NCBI GenBank assembly: GCA_012517315.1
Contig: JAAYVE010000019.1
Location: 62,001-126,000 of the forward strand
Source of the DNA: Deltaproteobacteria bacterium
GTDB lineage: Bacteria > Desulfobacterota > Syntrophobacteria > Syntrophobacterales > Syntrophobacteraceae
Direction of reading: 5' to 3'
DNA length: 64,000 nt
Every line of letters starts with the position of its first letter. Positions within the stretch are counted from its first letter, which is position 1. The translations under genes and the position numbers were made by a program. The notes under the pieces were generated by a model. That model did not search any database. It worked only from the letters and a program-made list of their open reading frames with translations, and had not been told where the DNA came from. This document shows positions 25,794-34,611 of the stretch, piece after piece.

Positions 25794-26297
25794 TTACCCA
25801 GCGGCAGGGACCTTGGCCGCATAAGAGCCACCCGCCTTCTCCACTTCCTCCAGGACCATGGCACACATGTCCCCCAGGCGCTCCCGGACTGGATCGGACA
25901 GAACTATCCCCCAGGGGGATATGTCGGCCGGCTCCACACCAATGATGACGGCAACTTCAGGGGCATTTCCCAGGATATCCGCGAGGGTCAGGGTCTCCAC
26001 CAGATTCAGCTGATGCAGCGAGTTCTTGAAAGCCACCCGCTTGGTCAGCATTTCAGCCGGCAGGCGGTAGACGCTCCCAGGTGTCCCCCCATTTTTCACT
26101 GCATCCGCCACGATCAGCACATCCACCTGCGAGATGGGATCCATGAGCTTCAAGCCCAGGGTGCCCCCATCCATCAGTTCCACGTTGTGGGAAAACTCAT
26201 ATTCAGCCTGGAGTTTTTCCACGACACGCACACCGACTCCCTCGTCATGAAGCAGGATATTTCCCACCCCCAACACCAGTATCTTTTTCTCCGCCAT
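25794..26297 (-). CDS. hynD: Hydrogenase maturation endopeptidase (HyaD/HycI family)
   Basis: The 167-residue protein is the nickel-dependent protease that trims the C-terminal tail of a [NiFe] hydrogenase large subunit once nickel is loaded. It starts with KKILVLGVGNILLHDEGVG, whose Glu is a nickel ligand. LMDGGTLGLKLMDP supplies the Asp region, and SLHQLNLVETL supplies the His. The start at 26297 gives the family N-terminus. The neighbouring large subunit ends in a DPCIACGVH motif followed by 15 residues, the expected substrate. A terminator separates it from the hydrogenase genes. Confidence 0.9.
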   Translation of the reverse strand: MAEKKILVLGVGNILLHDEGVGVRVVEKLQAEYEFSHNVELMDGGTLGLKLMDPISQVDVLIVADAVKNGGTPGSVYRLPAEMLTKRVAFKNSLHQLNLVETLTLADILGNAPEVAVIIGVEPADISPWGIVLSDPVRERLGDMCAMVLEEVEKAGGSYAAKVPAAG

Positions 26298-26328
26298 GAG
26301 TTCAACTCTACCGTTCGCTTGGCCGCAC

Positions 26329-26364
26329 AAAAAACAGGAATCCCGCCTCATTGCGGGATTCCTG
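26329..26364 (-). terminator. Intrinsic terminator after the hydrogenase large subunit
   Basis: A perfect 12-bp stem (26335-26346 with 26353-26364, loop of 6) is followed on the minus strand by six T residues. It lies 25 bp after the large-subunit stop and may attenuate rather than block reading into the protease gene. Confidence 0.8.
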
Positions 26365-26389
26365 CTCAAACGTAAACAATAAAAGCCTC

Positions 26390-28084
26390 TCAGACAACTC
26401 TAAACTTGTAGACTTCGTTCGTCTCCGGATCGATCACGTGCACGCCGCAGGCGATGCAGGGGTCGAAGGAATGGACGGTGCGCAAAACCTCCACGGGGCG
26501 CTTGGGGTCCGCAACCGGAGTCCCGACCAGGGACTCCTCCACGGGACCCATCTTGTTCTGGGCACACCTGGGCCCAAGATTCCACGTTGAGGGAACAACC
26601 ATCTGGAAGTTGCCGATCTTCTGGTCCTTGATATGGACCCAGTGGCCCAAAGCCCCTCTTGGAACATCATTGAGGCCGGAACCCATGCATTCGTTGGGCA
26701 TCTGGTAATCCTGATAGATCTTCGTGTCGCCCTTCTTCACGTTCTCCACCAGCTGGTTGAGCCAGTCCCCCATGGCTTCCCCGATGACCTTGGTTTCCAA
26801 AGCCCTGGCGGCTGTCCGGCCGAGGGTTGAGAACAACGCTTCAGGGGGCACCTGCAGTTCTTTCAGAAGGGCGTCCACTTCCTTCTTTGTCCCTTCGTGT
26901 CCCTTTCCGTAAGCAACCAGGACCCGAGCCAGCGGACCGACTTCCATCGGTTCCCCCTTGTAGCGGGGTGCTTTCATCCAACTGTAACGGTCGTTGACAT
27001 CCAGGGGAACGAACTTGGGATTCGTTTCGCCTTTGGAAGGGTGCAATGCCTGATCCCCGACGTACCAGCTGTGCTTAACGTGCTCCTCGATCTGTCCCAC
27101 GTCCACAGCCTGGACCTGGGTCAAATTCCGCTTGAAGATCGCCCCCCTGGGCATGAGGAGGCTGTCGGGTTCTTTGGCGCTTTGTGGGAATTCGCCGTAG
27201 GCCAGGAAGTTCGTGGTTCCGCCGATCTTGCCCCAATCCTTGTAGAACCCGGCCACTGCCTTCAGATCCGGGATATAGACATTGTTGACGAAATCCATCG
27301 TCTCCTTCCAGAGGAACTTGAACTCGGCGATGCGATCCGGGGTCAGGTCCGTAGCACAGGTCACGCCACCGACGACAAGACTTTGGATATGGGGATTCTT
27401 GGCCCCGAAAATGGCGTGAAGCCGGGCCGTCCGGGCCTGCTGGCGCAAAGCCTCCAGGTAATGGGCAGCCGCCAGAAGATTGACCTCAGGAGGGAGCTTG
27501 TACGCAGGATGACCCCAGTAACCGTTGGTGAAAATCCCGAGCTGACCACTGTCCACGAGTTTTTTCAGGCGATCTTGCACCGCCTTGAAGTTGGATGCGC
27601 CGGTCGCGGGCGCACCAGGCACCTTTGCGTTAGCGATGTCCGCCGTCTTCTTGGGGTCAGCCTTGAGGGCACTCACGATATCCACCCAGTCCAAGGCGTG
27701 AAGGTGATAGAAATGAACAATGTGATCGTGGAGGAACTGAGCTCCCATCATCAGGTTGCGGATCAGACGGGCGTTGTCGGGAATGGTGATGCCGATGGCA
27801 TTGTCCACAGCCCGAACCGATGCGAGACCATGCACGTACGTGCACACTCCACACGCCCGCTGGGTGAAAAGGTATGCATCTCTCGGATCCCGCCCCTTCA
27901 GCATCATCTCGATGCCCCTGAAGAGGGTGGCACTGCTCCACGCATTCGTGACCTTGCCGTTTGCCACTTCCACTTCTATGCGCAGGTGACCCTCGATCCG
28001 GGTGATGGGGTCGATGACCACTCTTTGAGATCCACTCGGCGCCGGAGCCGCTGCCGGCTGCTGTCCTCTTTGTTTCTTCGCCAT
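26390..28084 (-). CDS. hynA: [NiFe] hydrogenase large subunit
   Basis: The 564-residue protein is the catalytic subunit, which oxidises or makes H2 at a NiFe centre. The N-terminal motif is RACGVCTYVH near 87-96, and the C-terminal one is SFDPCIACGVHVID. These supply the four Cys ligands of nickel and iron, with no selenocysteine. The 15 residues after the last His are the tail removed by the adjacent protease. VIDPITRIEGHLRIEVEV near the start is the standard entry. The start at 28084 was chosen with AAGGAC upstream. It follows the small-subunit gene by 71 bp. No cytochrome b subunit is present, so electrons probably pass to a periplasmic cytochrome c3-type partner. Confidence 0.95.
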   Translation of the reverse strand: MAKKQRGQQPAAAPAPSGSQRVVIDPITRIEGHLRIEVEVANGKVTNAWSSATLFRGIEMMLKGRDPRDAYLFTQRACGVCTYVHGLASVRAVDNAIGITIPDNARLIRNLMMGAQFLHDHIVHFYHLHALDWVDIVSALKADPKKTADIANAKVPGAPATGASNFKAVQDRLKKLVDSGQLGIFTNGYWGHPAYKLPPEVNLLAAAHYLEALRQQARTARLHAIFGAKNPHIQSLVVGGVTCATDLTPDRIAEFKFLWKETMDFVNNVYIPDLKAVAGFYKDWGKIGGTTNFLAYGEFPQSAKEPDSLLMPRGAIFKRNLTQVQAVDVGQIEEHVKHSWYVGDQALHPSKGETNPKFVPLDVNDRYSWMKAPRYKGEPMEVGPLARVLVAYGKGHEGTKKEVDALLKELQVPPEALFSTLGRTAARALETKVIGEAMGDWLNQLVENVKKGDTKIYQDYQMPNECMGSGLNDVPRGALGHWVHIKDQKIGNFQMVVPSTWNLGPRCAQNKMGPVEESLVGTPVADPKRPVEVLRTVHSFDPCIACGVHVIDPETNEVYKFRVV

Positions 28085-28155
28085 CGTTGTCCTTTCTTTC
28101 TTCTCGAATTCTGCACCAGGCATCACACGACGAAACGATTCATGGGATCTTATGG

Positions 28156-29094
28156 CTACAGGGGCTTGTAGAAGGGGGACATTTTGTCCCAGAATCCCGG
28201 TTCACTACAACCGATGCAGGGATGCCCCGCCTGAACGGGCCAACTTGTTCCCGCGTTGAATTTGACCGTCGGGCAGTTGTTGTAGGTCTCCGGACCTTTG
28301 CAGCCCACCTGGTAAAGGCAGTAGCCCCGTTTCGCTTCATCCGATTCGAAAGAAGTCACGAACTCGCCGTTTTCAAAATGGGAACGGCGGGGACACTGGT
28401 CGTGAATGGTCTTGGCATAGGCGAAAAGAGGTCTTCCCTTGTCATCCAGATCCGGCAGCTTTCCGAAGAGGAGATAGTTCACCACCGTGCCCACCACGTT
28501 GATGGGGTTGGGAGGGCATCCCGGGATGTTCACGGTGGAAATGCCGACAGCATCCTTCACGGACTTGGCACCCGTGGGATTCGGGGCGGCAGCAGGGAGT
28601 CCCCCGTAAGAGGAGCAGCTTCCCACGCAGATGGTGGCCAGAGCTTTGGGACAAATGTCCTTGGCAACGGAGAGCATCGTCTTTCCGGCGATCATTCCGT
28701 AAATGCCGTTATCGGCCGTGGGAACAGCTCCATCGACGATACAGATAAACTTTCCCTGGTTCTTGGACACCGCGTCATGGAGGGCCTTCTCCGCGGCGTC
28801 ACCCGATGCCGCCATGAGGGTCTCGCTGTAGTCCAGGGAAATGACGTCCAGGACTAGTTCATCGATCCACGGATACATGGTTCTGATGAGCGATTCCTTG
28901 CACCCCGTGCATTCTGCGAATGCGAGCCACACGACCGGAACCCTCTTGGGAGAGGCAAGCGCTTCCGCAACCTTCGGGACAAACGACGAGGACAGTCCCA
29001 TGGTGGCGGACAAGAAGGTACAGAACTTCATGAAATCCCTACGACTGACTCCCTTTTGCTCCAAACGCTGCTCAACAACTTTGTCCAGTTCCAT
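28156..29094 (-). CDS. hynB: [NiFe] hydrogenase small subunit, Tat-exported
   Basis: The 312-residue protein carries three iron-sulfur clusters for electron transfer from the NiFe site. A Tat signal begins with VSRRDFMKFCTFLSATMGLS near 16-35. The proximal cluster ligands lie in ECTGC, GSCSSYGG and NIPGCPP. The distal and medial clusters use HDQCPRRSHFENG, GYCLYQVGCKGPETYNNCP and AGHPCIGCSEPGFWD. The twin-arginine signal shows that the folded dimer is exported to the periplasm. The start at 29094 has GGGAGG upstream. It is the first gene of the hydrogenase operon. Confidence 0.95.
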   Translation of the reverse strand: MELDKVVEQRLEQKGVSRRDFMKFCTFLSATMGLSSSFVPKVAEALASPKRVPVVWLAFAECTGCKESLIRTMYPWIDELVLDVISLDYSETLMAASGDAAEKALHDAVSKNQGKFICIVDGAVPTADNGIYGMIAGKTMLSVAKDICPKALATICVGSCSSYGGLPAAAPNPTGAKSVKDAVGISTVNIPGCPPNPINVVGTVVNYLLFGKLPDLDDKGRPLFAYAKTIHDQCPRRSHFENGEFVTSFESDEAKRGYCLYQVGCKGPETYNNCPTVKFNAGTSWPVQAGHPCIGCSEPGFWDKMSPFYKPL

Positions 29095-29647
29095 AAAACG
29101 ACCTCCCGTGACCTTCAGGTAACATGATTGGACTTCATGCCAATATTCCAATGCCCCTTACGGAGCAAGAGAATCAAACGGAACCTCGTAGGACGAACTT
29201 ATCCACGGGGCAAACTGCGGGTGAGTTTCAAGGCAATTGAAAGGGAAATTTTTGTTTTCTCGGCAAGCCCCCGCGGGAATCCGAAGGCGAGAGGATCATT
29301 TCAAGCTTTGCAGGAGATGCGCTTGAAGAGGGGGGTGCCGTCACACACGATCCGCAGAGCAACAACGCGGAAGAACCAAAAGGCCTTGAGTATCTATCAC
29401 GGCTAATAAAGGAAAAGCCAGAAAAAAATGCTCGACTCTTACAACAGACGCCGCCCAAGGGAGGACCCGGTCAAGGAAGGAAAGGTCTGCCGATTTCCAT
29501 GGCGGCGACACCGTCGGGGCAACAAGAGACTCCCCCCATTTCTACGAACCACCTCAGACCAGCATTGCTTCAGGGTTCGAGATCCGCGCCTCCAAACCGG
29601 CCCTCATACAAGGACACACATCCGAACAAATCAGTTTCTCCAAGAAT
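29095..29647. other. 553-bp intergenic region upstream of the hydrogenase
   Basis: Expected to hold the hydrogenase promoter on the minus strand. A weak pair TTGCTC-17 bp-TATTGG is present about 70-100 bp upstream of the start. No sigma-54 -24/-12 element was found. No gene is supported. Confidence 0.35.
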
Positions 29648-29824
29648 TCAGTTGTTGAGGTATCCCGACACCTTGTCCATGATGCGGTTGGGGACGGGAT
29701 ACGCATCGTCCGCGAGATAAAGGGAGAGCAGGTTCGGGTCGAACTGGATGGCCTCCGCGACTTGTTCGACTGTCATTCCTTTCTCCTCGATCTTCTTGGC
29801 GATCTCCAGCTTTTGAGCTTCCAT
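29648..29824 (-). CDS. Small helix-turn-helix-like protein, 58 aa
   Basis: The frame encodes 58 residues beginning MEAQKLEIAKKIEEKGM and ending VSGYLNN. The segment TVEQVAEAIQFDPNLLSLYL resembles the helix 2-turn-helix 3 of XRE/lambda-repressor-type domains (VAEAI...LLS.YL). It might be a DNA-binding regulator or a small structural protein. GGAGAAGG lies 5 bp before the ATG, which supports translation. The gene is short enough to be missed by usual length limits. It lies 553 bp upstream of the hydrogenase on the same strand. Confidence 0.62.
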   Translation of the reverse strand: MEAQKLEIAKKIEEKGMTVEQVAEAIQFDPNLLSLYLADDAYPVPNRIMDKVSGYLNN

Positions 29825-30325
29825 GGCGCCTTCTCCTTCTCAGAATGAATGAGCACCTCCCTCCCCAACCGGCCAGGGAGTGGTGAAACTGAGGTTCTGA
29901 AATGCCTGGAACAAGCATTGTGGAAATCCACTGCTGCCCCTCCCCTTGGGGTAGGGGGAACCCTGAACGGCATCACCCCCGACAAAAACGAGAGTATCTT
30001 AGCGCAACAAACGACAAAAGGCCACAAGGTTTTTCCTTGTGGCCTTTTGCAATCAAGAAGGGTACTCTCAGAATTCGATAACAACCTCAACAGGATTGGG
30101 AAGTGTCACTGGGGATCGAATTTCCACCTCGGTGAATCGTTAACCAACCAGGATCCGCAGGAACTGCCGAACGTGCGTCTCAACCACTACTTTCACTCCA
30201 AAGGTCGCTTCAACAAGGTCACAACCACTTTCACTGCAACTGGGAAAACCGCTTTCATTGAACCTGCCCGCCAAACCCACTCGAACCAACCGCCAGTATT
30301 CCGATGTGAACCATCTGAGAGTGCC
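29825..30325. other. 501-bp intergenic region
   Basis: Holds the strong hairpin at 30015-30049. A long plus-strand frame (29849-30523) reads antisense to the receiver gene and gives no recognisable product. Nothing else is supported. Confidence 0.45.
30015..30049. terminator. Strong hairpin, probable bidirectional terminator
   Basis: A perfect 15-bp stem with a five-T loop; both arms end in runs of four A or T, so it can serve either strand. It lies 276 bp after the stop of the minus-strand receiver gene, giving a long 3' leader. Confidence 0.68.
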
Positions 30326-30763
30326 CTACTTCAACACACAGGGAGGCATACCTTCCGAACTCATTACCCGCTTCCACTCCAGCGTCTCCGTCAACTTACC
30401 CGCTTTTTCGCGCGCAAAGGACAATGCAGCTTCCAGATCCACAACATCAAAGGGTTTTTTGAGAAAAGAACCTGCACGAACGTTCATCAGCATGTGAGAT
30501 ACAGCTTGAAAATCATACTCTGAAATCAAAATCGGCTCAGCTTCAGGCACAATCCGCATCAATTTCCGCAACAGCGTGACACCGTTTCCGTCAGGCAACT
30601 GATATTCCACAATCACAACATCAGGACGAACAGCTTCTGCAATAGCAAGCGCATCGCGGGTACTTGAGCAACTGCGATAAGTATACCCCGCCCGAGTCAG
30701 AAAGTTTTCCAAAGAGCGTCTGAAGGGAGCATCATCTTCCACAAGAAGCACAGCATATTCCAC
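30326..30763 (-). CDS. Stand-alone receiver domain with Glu at the phosphoacceptor position
   Basis: The 145-residue protein is a single receiver domain with no output domain. The acidic pocket is VEDD (about 8-11), the switch Ser is in ILISEYD (about 78-84), and the conserved Lys is in LKKPFD (about 101-106). The expected phospho-Asp is replaced by Glu53 in VIVEYQLPDGNG. Glu often mimics phosphorylation, so the protein may be constitutively active or act as a decoy. The start is GTG at 30763 with GGAGG 12 bp upstream. It lies 258 bp downstream of a sigma-54 regulator in the same direction; a functional link is plausible but unproven. Confidence 0.83.
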   Translation of the reverse strand: MEYAVLLVEDDAPFRRSLENFLTRAGYTYRSCSSTRDALAIAEAVRPDVVIVEYQLPDGNGVTLLRKLMRIVPEAEPILISEYDFQAVSHMLMNVRAGSFLKKPFDVVDLEAALSFAREKAGKLTETLEWKRVMSSEGMPPCVLK

Positions 30764-31021
30764 AGCAACGTGAGCCTCCGGTCATGTCTTAATGCAACCT
30801 CCGTACCAGAAACCTCCTACGTTAAGGACCGGGCCGCTGGAGGAAAGGCGGGGAGTTTTTCATGGCATCGCGGGAACACCCTGAACTGAATAATATTGTT
30901 CATCTCCAAGAAAGGAAACCCCATGAGGCGAATCCGCCGAAGCATCACCAATTGGTAAATCAGTCAGTTACATAATGATGAACAGTATTCTTCAACACTG
31001 CTCTTCTTTGCAGTATTTTAT

Positions 31022-32404
31022 TCAATCCTCGATGCCGAGCTTTTTCAGCCGATAGATGAGGATGTGTCGGGGCAATTTGAGGAAACGTGAGGTCTTGGAC
31101 TTGTTCCGGCCGCACCGGTTGAAGGCCTGGGTGATCACCTGCCTTTCGATTTCTTCAAGGGAAATACCTTCTGGCGGCAGTGCAATGGAAAAGCCGGCAT
31201 CCTGAGAGGTTGACGGGGGGGCAAGGTGCCCCACGAGGAACTGCAAATGACTGCCGAGAACCATGTCATCGTTTTCCAGAAGGATCACACGTTCCACCAT
31301 GTTTCGCAGTTCCCGCACGTTTCCCGGCCACCGGTGGGCAAGCATCATGTTCTCTGCCTCCTGGCTGAAACCTCGGAATCGCTTCCCGTACTTGTCGTTG
31401 AACTCTTCCATGAAGCAGCGGGCAAGGGGAAGAATGTCCTCCCCCCGTTCCCTGAGCGGCGGCAGATCGATTTGGATGGTCGCCAGTCGAAAGAAGAGAT
31501 CTTTCCGGAACTCACCCGTCTGTGCAGCCTGCCAGAGATTGCGGTTGCATGCCGAAAGGATTCTGATGTCCACTTTCCGCTTTCTGGTTCCACCGAGGGG
31601 GAAGAACTCCTTTTCCTCAAGGACCCTCAGGAGCTTCGCCTGGATCTCATGGTGCAGATCGATCACCTCATCCAGAAAAAGGGTCCCGCCGTCGGCCACT
31701 TCCAGCAACCCCCTCTTCCCCTCGGACCGGGCGCCGGTGAAGGCCCCCTTTTCATAGCCGAAAAGTTCGCTTTCGATGATCTCCGCGCTGAACGCGGCGC
31801 AGTTGAGGGCTACAAAAGGATGATCCGCCCGAGGGCTGTTGGCATGGATCAGACGTGCAAAGACCTCCTTGCCCACTCCACTCTCCCCCTGGATAAGAAC
31901 ACCCGCATCCCGGCTCTGAGCGCTTTTCACTGCAAGAACCTGGGCATCCAGGAACCTGGGATTGGAACCGATGATCCGGCCGACCTGATGCAACCGCTGC
32001 AACTCTTCCCGGAGGCGGATGACCTCGTTTTTCAGACCTGAATGTTCCAGGGCATTCTGAACGGTGAACTCAAATTCCTCCAAGTCCACCGGCTTGACCA
32101 GATAGTCGAATGCCCCTCTTTTGATCGCCGTCACCACGTCTCTCACCTGCTCGTAAGCCGTGATCATGACCACTGTGGGAGACGGGCGCATTTCTTTGAA
32201 CCGGGAGAGAATCTCGAGGCCGCTCGCATCGGGCAGTCCGATATCGAGCAGCACCAGGTCCGGTTCTTCCTCATGTGCCAATTGCAGTCCTTTCGCGCCG
32301 GAATCCGCCTCGATGACAACATACTTCTGCTCCAGAAGACGTCGCAGTGCGGAGCGAAAAGGGTTTTCATCATCCACGATCAGGATCTTTTGGTTTGGTC
32401 GCAT
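31022..32404 (-). CDS. Sigma-54-dependent response regulator (NtrC family)
   Basis: The 460-residue protein has a receiver domain (phospho-Asp in LVLLDIGLPDASG; Lys in YLVKPVD). The AAA+ domain has Walker A GESGVGKE, sigma-54 loop GAFTGAR and Walker B GGTLFLDEVID. A C-terminal Fis-type helix-turn-helix ends in RFLKLPRHILIYRLKKLG. The start at 32404 has AGGGCAG upstream. No histidine kinase lies beside it. Together with the regulator at 15301-16713 it makes two orphan sigma-54 regulators in the window. Its target is unknown. Confidence 0.92.
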   Translation of the reverse strand: MRPNQKILIVDDENPFRSALRRLLEQKYVVIEADSGAKGLQLAHEEEPDLVLLDIGLPDASGLEILSRFKEMRPSPTVVMITAYEQVRDVVTAIKRGAFDYLVKPVDLEEFEFTVQNALEHSGLKNEVIRLREELQRLHQVGRIIGSNPRFLDAQVLAVKSAQSRDAGVLIQGESGVGKEVFARLIHANSPRADHPFVALNCAAFSAEIIESELFGYEKGAFTGARSEGKRGLLEVADGGTLFLDEVIDLHHEIQAKLLRVLEEKEFFPLGGTRKRKVDIRILSACNRNLWQAAQTGEFRKDLFFRLATIQIDLPPLRERGEDILPLARCFMEEFNDKYGKRFRGFSQEAENMMLAHRWPGNVRELRNMVERVILLENDDMVLGSHLQFLVGHLAPPSTSQDAGFSIALPPEGISLEEIERQVITQAFNRCGRNKSKTSRFLKLPRHILIYRLKKLGIED

Positions 32405-32506
32405 TCATCTGCCCTCACCCGGTAGTGCCGGAGTCGGCCTCCGTGTGTTCAGAATCTCAGGTTCTCGCTCCCAAGGGCCATGCCTCGCCAGGTCTGGCGG
32501 TCCCTC

Positions 32507-33352
32507 TCAGGCGCGGATTCCAAAAAGCCTTGCAGCATTTTCACCCCCAATGGCACTCAATGCCTCTCTCGGAAGATCCGCCTGCTCCATTTCCTCCATA
32601 TACCGACGGGGGGAAAGGAGGGGGTAGTCGCTGCCCATGAGAATTCTTTCCATTCCCGTCACATCCAGCATGTGTCGGTAGATTTCGGGGCGATAGAGCA
32701 GGGGAGAAGCCGCCGTGTCATAGAAGACCGACTCGAGAACTTGGCTTACTTCCCTCTTCAAGAGTTCGTAGAAGCACAGTCCACCGCCCCAATGGGCCAG
32801 AATCAGGGGAATTCCCCTGGCAAGGCCTGCAACGGCGTAATAGAAGTCGATGCCCACGGGGGCCTTCCCTGGATAGCTGTGACCTACCGGTTCATTGGCA
32901 TGCACCATGAGGACGCCCTTGAAATCCCGGCAGCATTCCGCGAGGTTCCCGAAGCGGGGCAGGGCGGCCTGGCGGTCCAAAGGGCCGTACACGGCCAATT
33001 CCCCCAATCCCCGTGCTCCCGACTCCAGGCAGCGCCGCGCCTCCGATGAAGCCTCTTTGTGCAGAGGATGCATGCAGCCCAGAGGCAGCAGCCGGGGGCT
33101 GTAGCGCGCGGCGGATTCCAAGACATAGTCGTTGTGCCTTCGGGCCAGTTCCATGTTCTCCCAGGGAAAACCGAAAGTGACGGCAAACTCGACGCCGCAG
33201 TCGTCCATGGTGTTTAGAAGATCTTCGGCTTTGGCCAGCTTCGCCCGGGGGGAAGCATAGAGAAGTTCAAAAGCCGGTTCCCCATGGAAAAACCGATGCC
33301 GATTCCCCACGATTTCCGGTGGGAAGATGTGTGTGTGGACATCCACGAGCAT
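32507..33352 (-). CDS. Amidohydrolase-2 family metal-dependent hydrolase
   Basis: The 281-residue TIM-barrel enzyme has metal ligands in MLVDVHTHIFP near the start, GVLMVHANEP near 155 and LILAHWGGG near 185. MGSDYPLL near 240 completes the active site. These match amidohydrolase-related hydrolases and decarboxylases (PF04909). The substrate is unknown. The start at 33352 gives the usual DVHTH position within the first ten residues; earlier codons to 33454 are unlikely. It diverges from the inositol phosphatase gene. Confidence 0.82.
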   Translation of the reverse strand: MLVDVHTHIFPPEIVGNRHRFFHGEPAFELLYASPRAKLAKAEDLLNTMDDCGVEFAVTFGFPWENMELARRHNDYVLESAARYSPRLLPLGCMHPLHKEASSEARRCLESGARGLGELAVYGPLDRQAALPRFGNLAECCRDFKGVLMVHANEPVGHSYPGKAPVGIDFYYAVAGLARGIPLILAHWGGGLCFYELLKREVSQVLESVFYDTAASPLLYRPEIYRHMLDVTGMERILMGSDYPLLSPRRYMEEMEQADLPREALSAIGGENAARLFGIRA

Positions 33353-33739
33353 GGTGCACAACTCCGGGCAATCGTTCTCTGAAACGGCCCTCTGCAACCA
33401 TCGGTCAAGATGGGAACGAGAGGACACCACTTCATTCCTGGACAACCATAACACCGTTCAAGAGGATAGAGAAACCAGATTCAAATCCAATCATGTTTCA
33501 CCGTTTCGCACTGGTTTTCACTGAAACCCTCACAAGAACGGAGTCGGGGGACCGTCCCGGGCAGATTTCTAATTCCTTGGCTGCCGGGCCGAAAAGGTGC
33601 ATTATTTCAATGGAGGGTGAGAGTCTTCCAAGCCTTCGCCTCAGTTGGGGGACTGAGGTCTTGGGGAGAATCGCCCCATTGGGGAGGCACGAATCAACGC
33701 AAAGGCTACGGCCGGGGAAAGCGAACCATCGAGGCAAGC
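33353..33739. other. 387-bp divergent intergenic region
   Basis: Between the amidohydrolase (minus) and suhB (plus). Frames on both strands are open extensions of the flanking genes. No separate gene, hairpin or strong promoter was recognised. Confidence 0.4.
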
Positions 33740-34558
33740 ATGATTGATCTCTTGGAGGAAGTGGCGCGACAGGCCATTGAGGAGGCGGGCAAACTGATTG
33801 AGGAGGAAATAGGAACCATCTCCTCTTCACGTGTTCAGCACAAGGCCCCGTTCGATTACGTCACGGACGTGGACCGGAGGTGCGAGGATTTGATCAAGGC
33901 TCATATTTCGCGGCGTTTCCCGTCCCATGGGATCGTGGCCGAAGAAACTTCGGGTGAGAGGTTAGACGACGGGATCACCTGGGTCATCGACCCCCTGGAT
34001 GGAACCACCAACTTCATCCATGGCTTCCCATTCGTCGCCGTCTCCATCGCCGTCTGCGAGGACAGAAGACCGATATTGGGCCTGGTCCTGGACCCATTGC
34101 GGGGTGAGCTGTTCGCTGCCCGGTCGGGGGAAGGAGCCACTCTCAACGGGACTCCCATTCACGTGACCTGCAATGGATCACCGGAGGAAATCCTTGTTGC
34201 CACCGGTTTCCCTCACCGGGTGAGAAATATTTTCGATCCTTACCTGGACATGTTCAGGGCTGTTCTACCCCTGGTGAGCGGCATCCGAAGAGCAGGGTCT
34301 GCGGCGCTGGACCTGGCTTACGTGGCCGCAGGACGGGTGGATGGCTTCTGGGAGGCGGGCCTCAAGGCTTGGGACGTGGCAGCCGGCAGTCTTCTCGTGT
34401 CGGAAGCGGGGGGCCGGGTATCCGACTTCTGGGGGAGAAACGACCACCTCCTCAATGGACACATCGTGGCCGGGAATGACTCCGCATACCGTTTTCTAAT
34501 GGAACACGTGGCATTGCACCTGGCCCCCGTTCTGAGCAAACCGTCGCCATCGCCTTGA
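33740..34558 (+). CDS. suhB: Inositol monophosphatase family protein
   Basis: The 272-residue protein matches the IMPase/SuhB family, which dephosphorylates inositol monophosphate or related sugar phosphates with Mg2+. The metal-binding motif is WVIDPLDGTTNFIHGFPF near 83-100, with an upstream Glu in GIVAEETSG. The C-terminal motif is LKAWDVAAGSLLVSEAGG near 208-225. The start at 33740 has GAGG upstream. SuhB may also act on transcription antitermination in some bacteria. A quinone-oxidoreductase-like gene follows 53 bp later on the same strand. Confidence 0.87.
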   Translation: MIDLLEEVARQAIEEAGKLIEEEIGTISSSRVQHKAPFDYVTDVDRRCEDLIKAHISRRFPSHGIVAEETSGERLDDGITWVIDPLDGTTNFIHGFPFVAVSIAVCEDRRPILGLVLDPLRGELFAARSGEGATLNGTPIHVTCNGSPEEILVATGFPHRVRNIFDPYLDMFRAVLPLVSGIRRAGSAALDLAYVAAGRVDGFWEAGLKAWDVAAGSLLVSEAGGRVSDFWGRNDHLLNGHIVAGNDSAYRFLMEHVALHLAPVLSKPSPSP

Positions 34559-34611
34559 AGCGCTGGCCTCGCGAAAACGCATCGCTGATGCGTGAACTGG
34601 AGTTCATCGAT

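Noticed and set aside
26897-28171. A 424-codon plus-strand frame antisense to the hydrogenase large subunit
   Set aside because: It mirrors a clear hydrogenase gene in the opposite strand and gives no recognisable product.
29095-29250. Sigma-54 promoter for the hydrogenase
   Set aside because: TGGCAT occurs on the minus strand but the GC element at the required spacing is absent.
29565-29600. GGGTTCGAGATCC resembling a tRNA T-loop
   Set aside because: No cloverleaf could be formed around it and no CCA end follows.
29849-30523. A 224-codon plus-strand frame
   Set aside because: It crosses a terminator-like hairpin and lies antisense to the receiver gene, with no domain signal.
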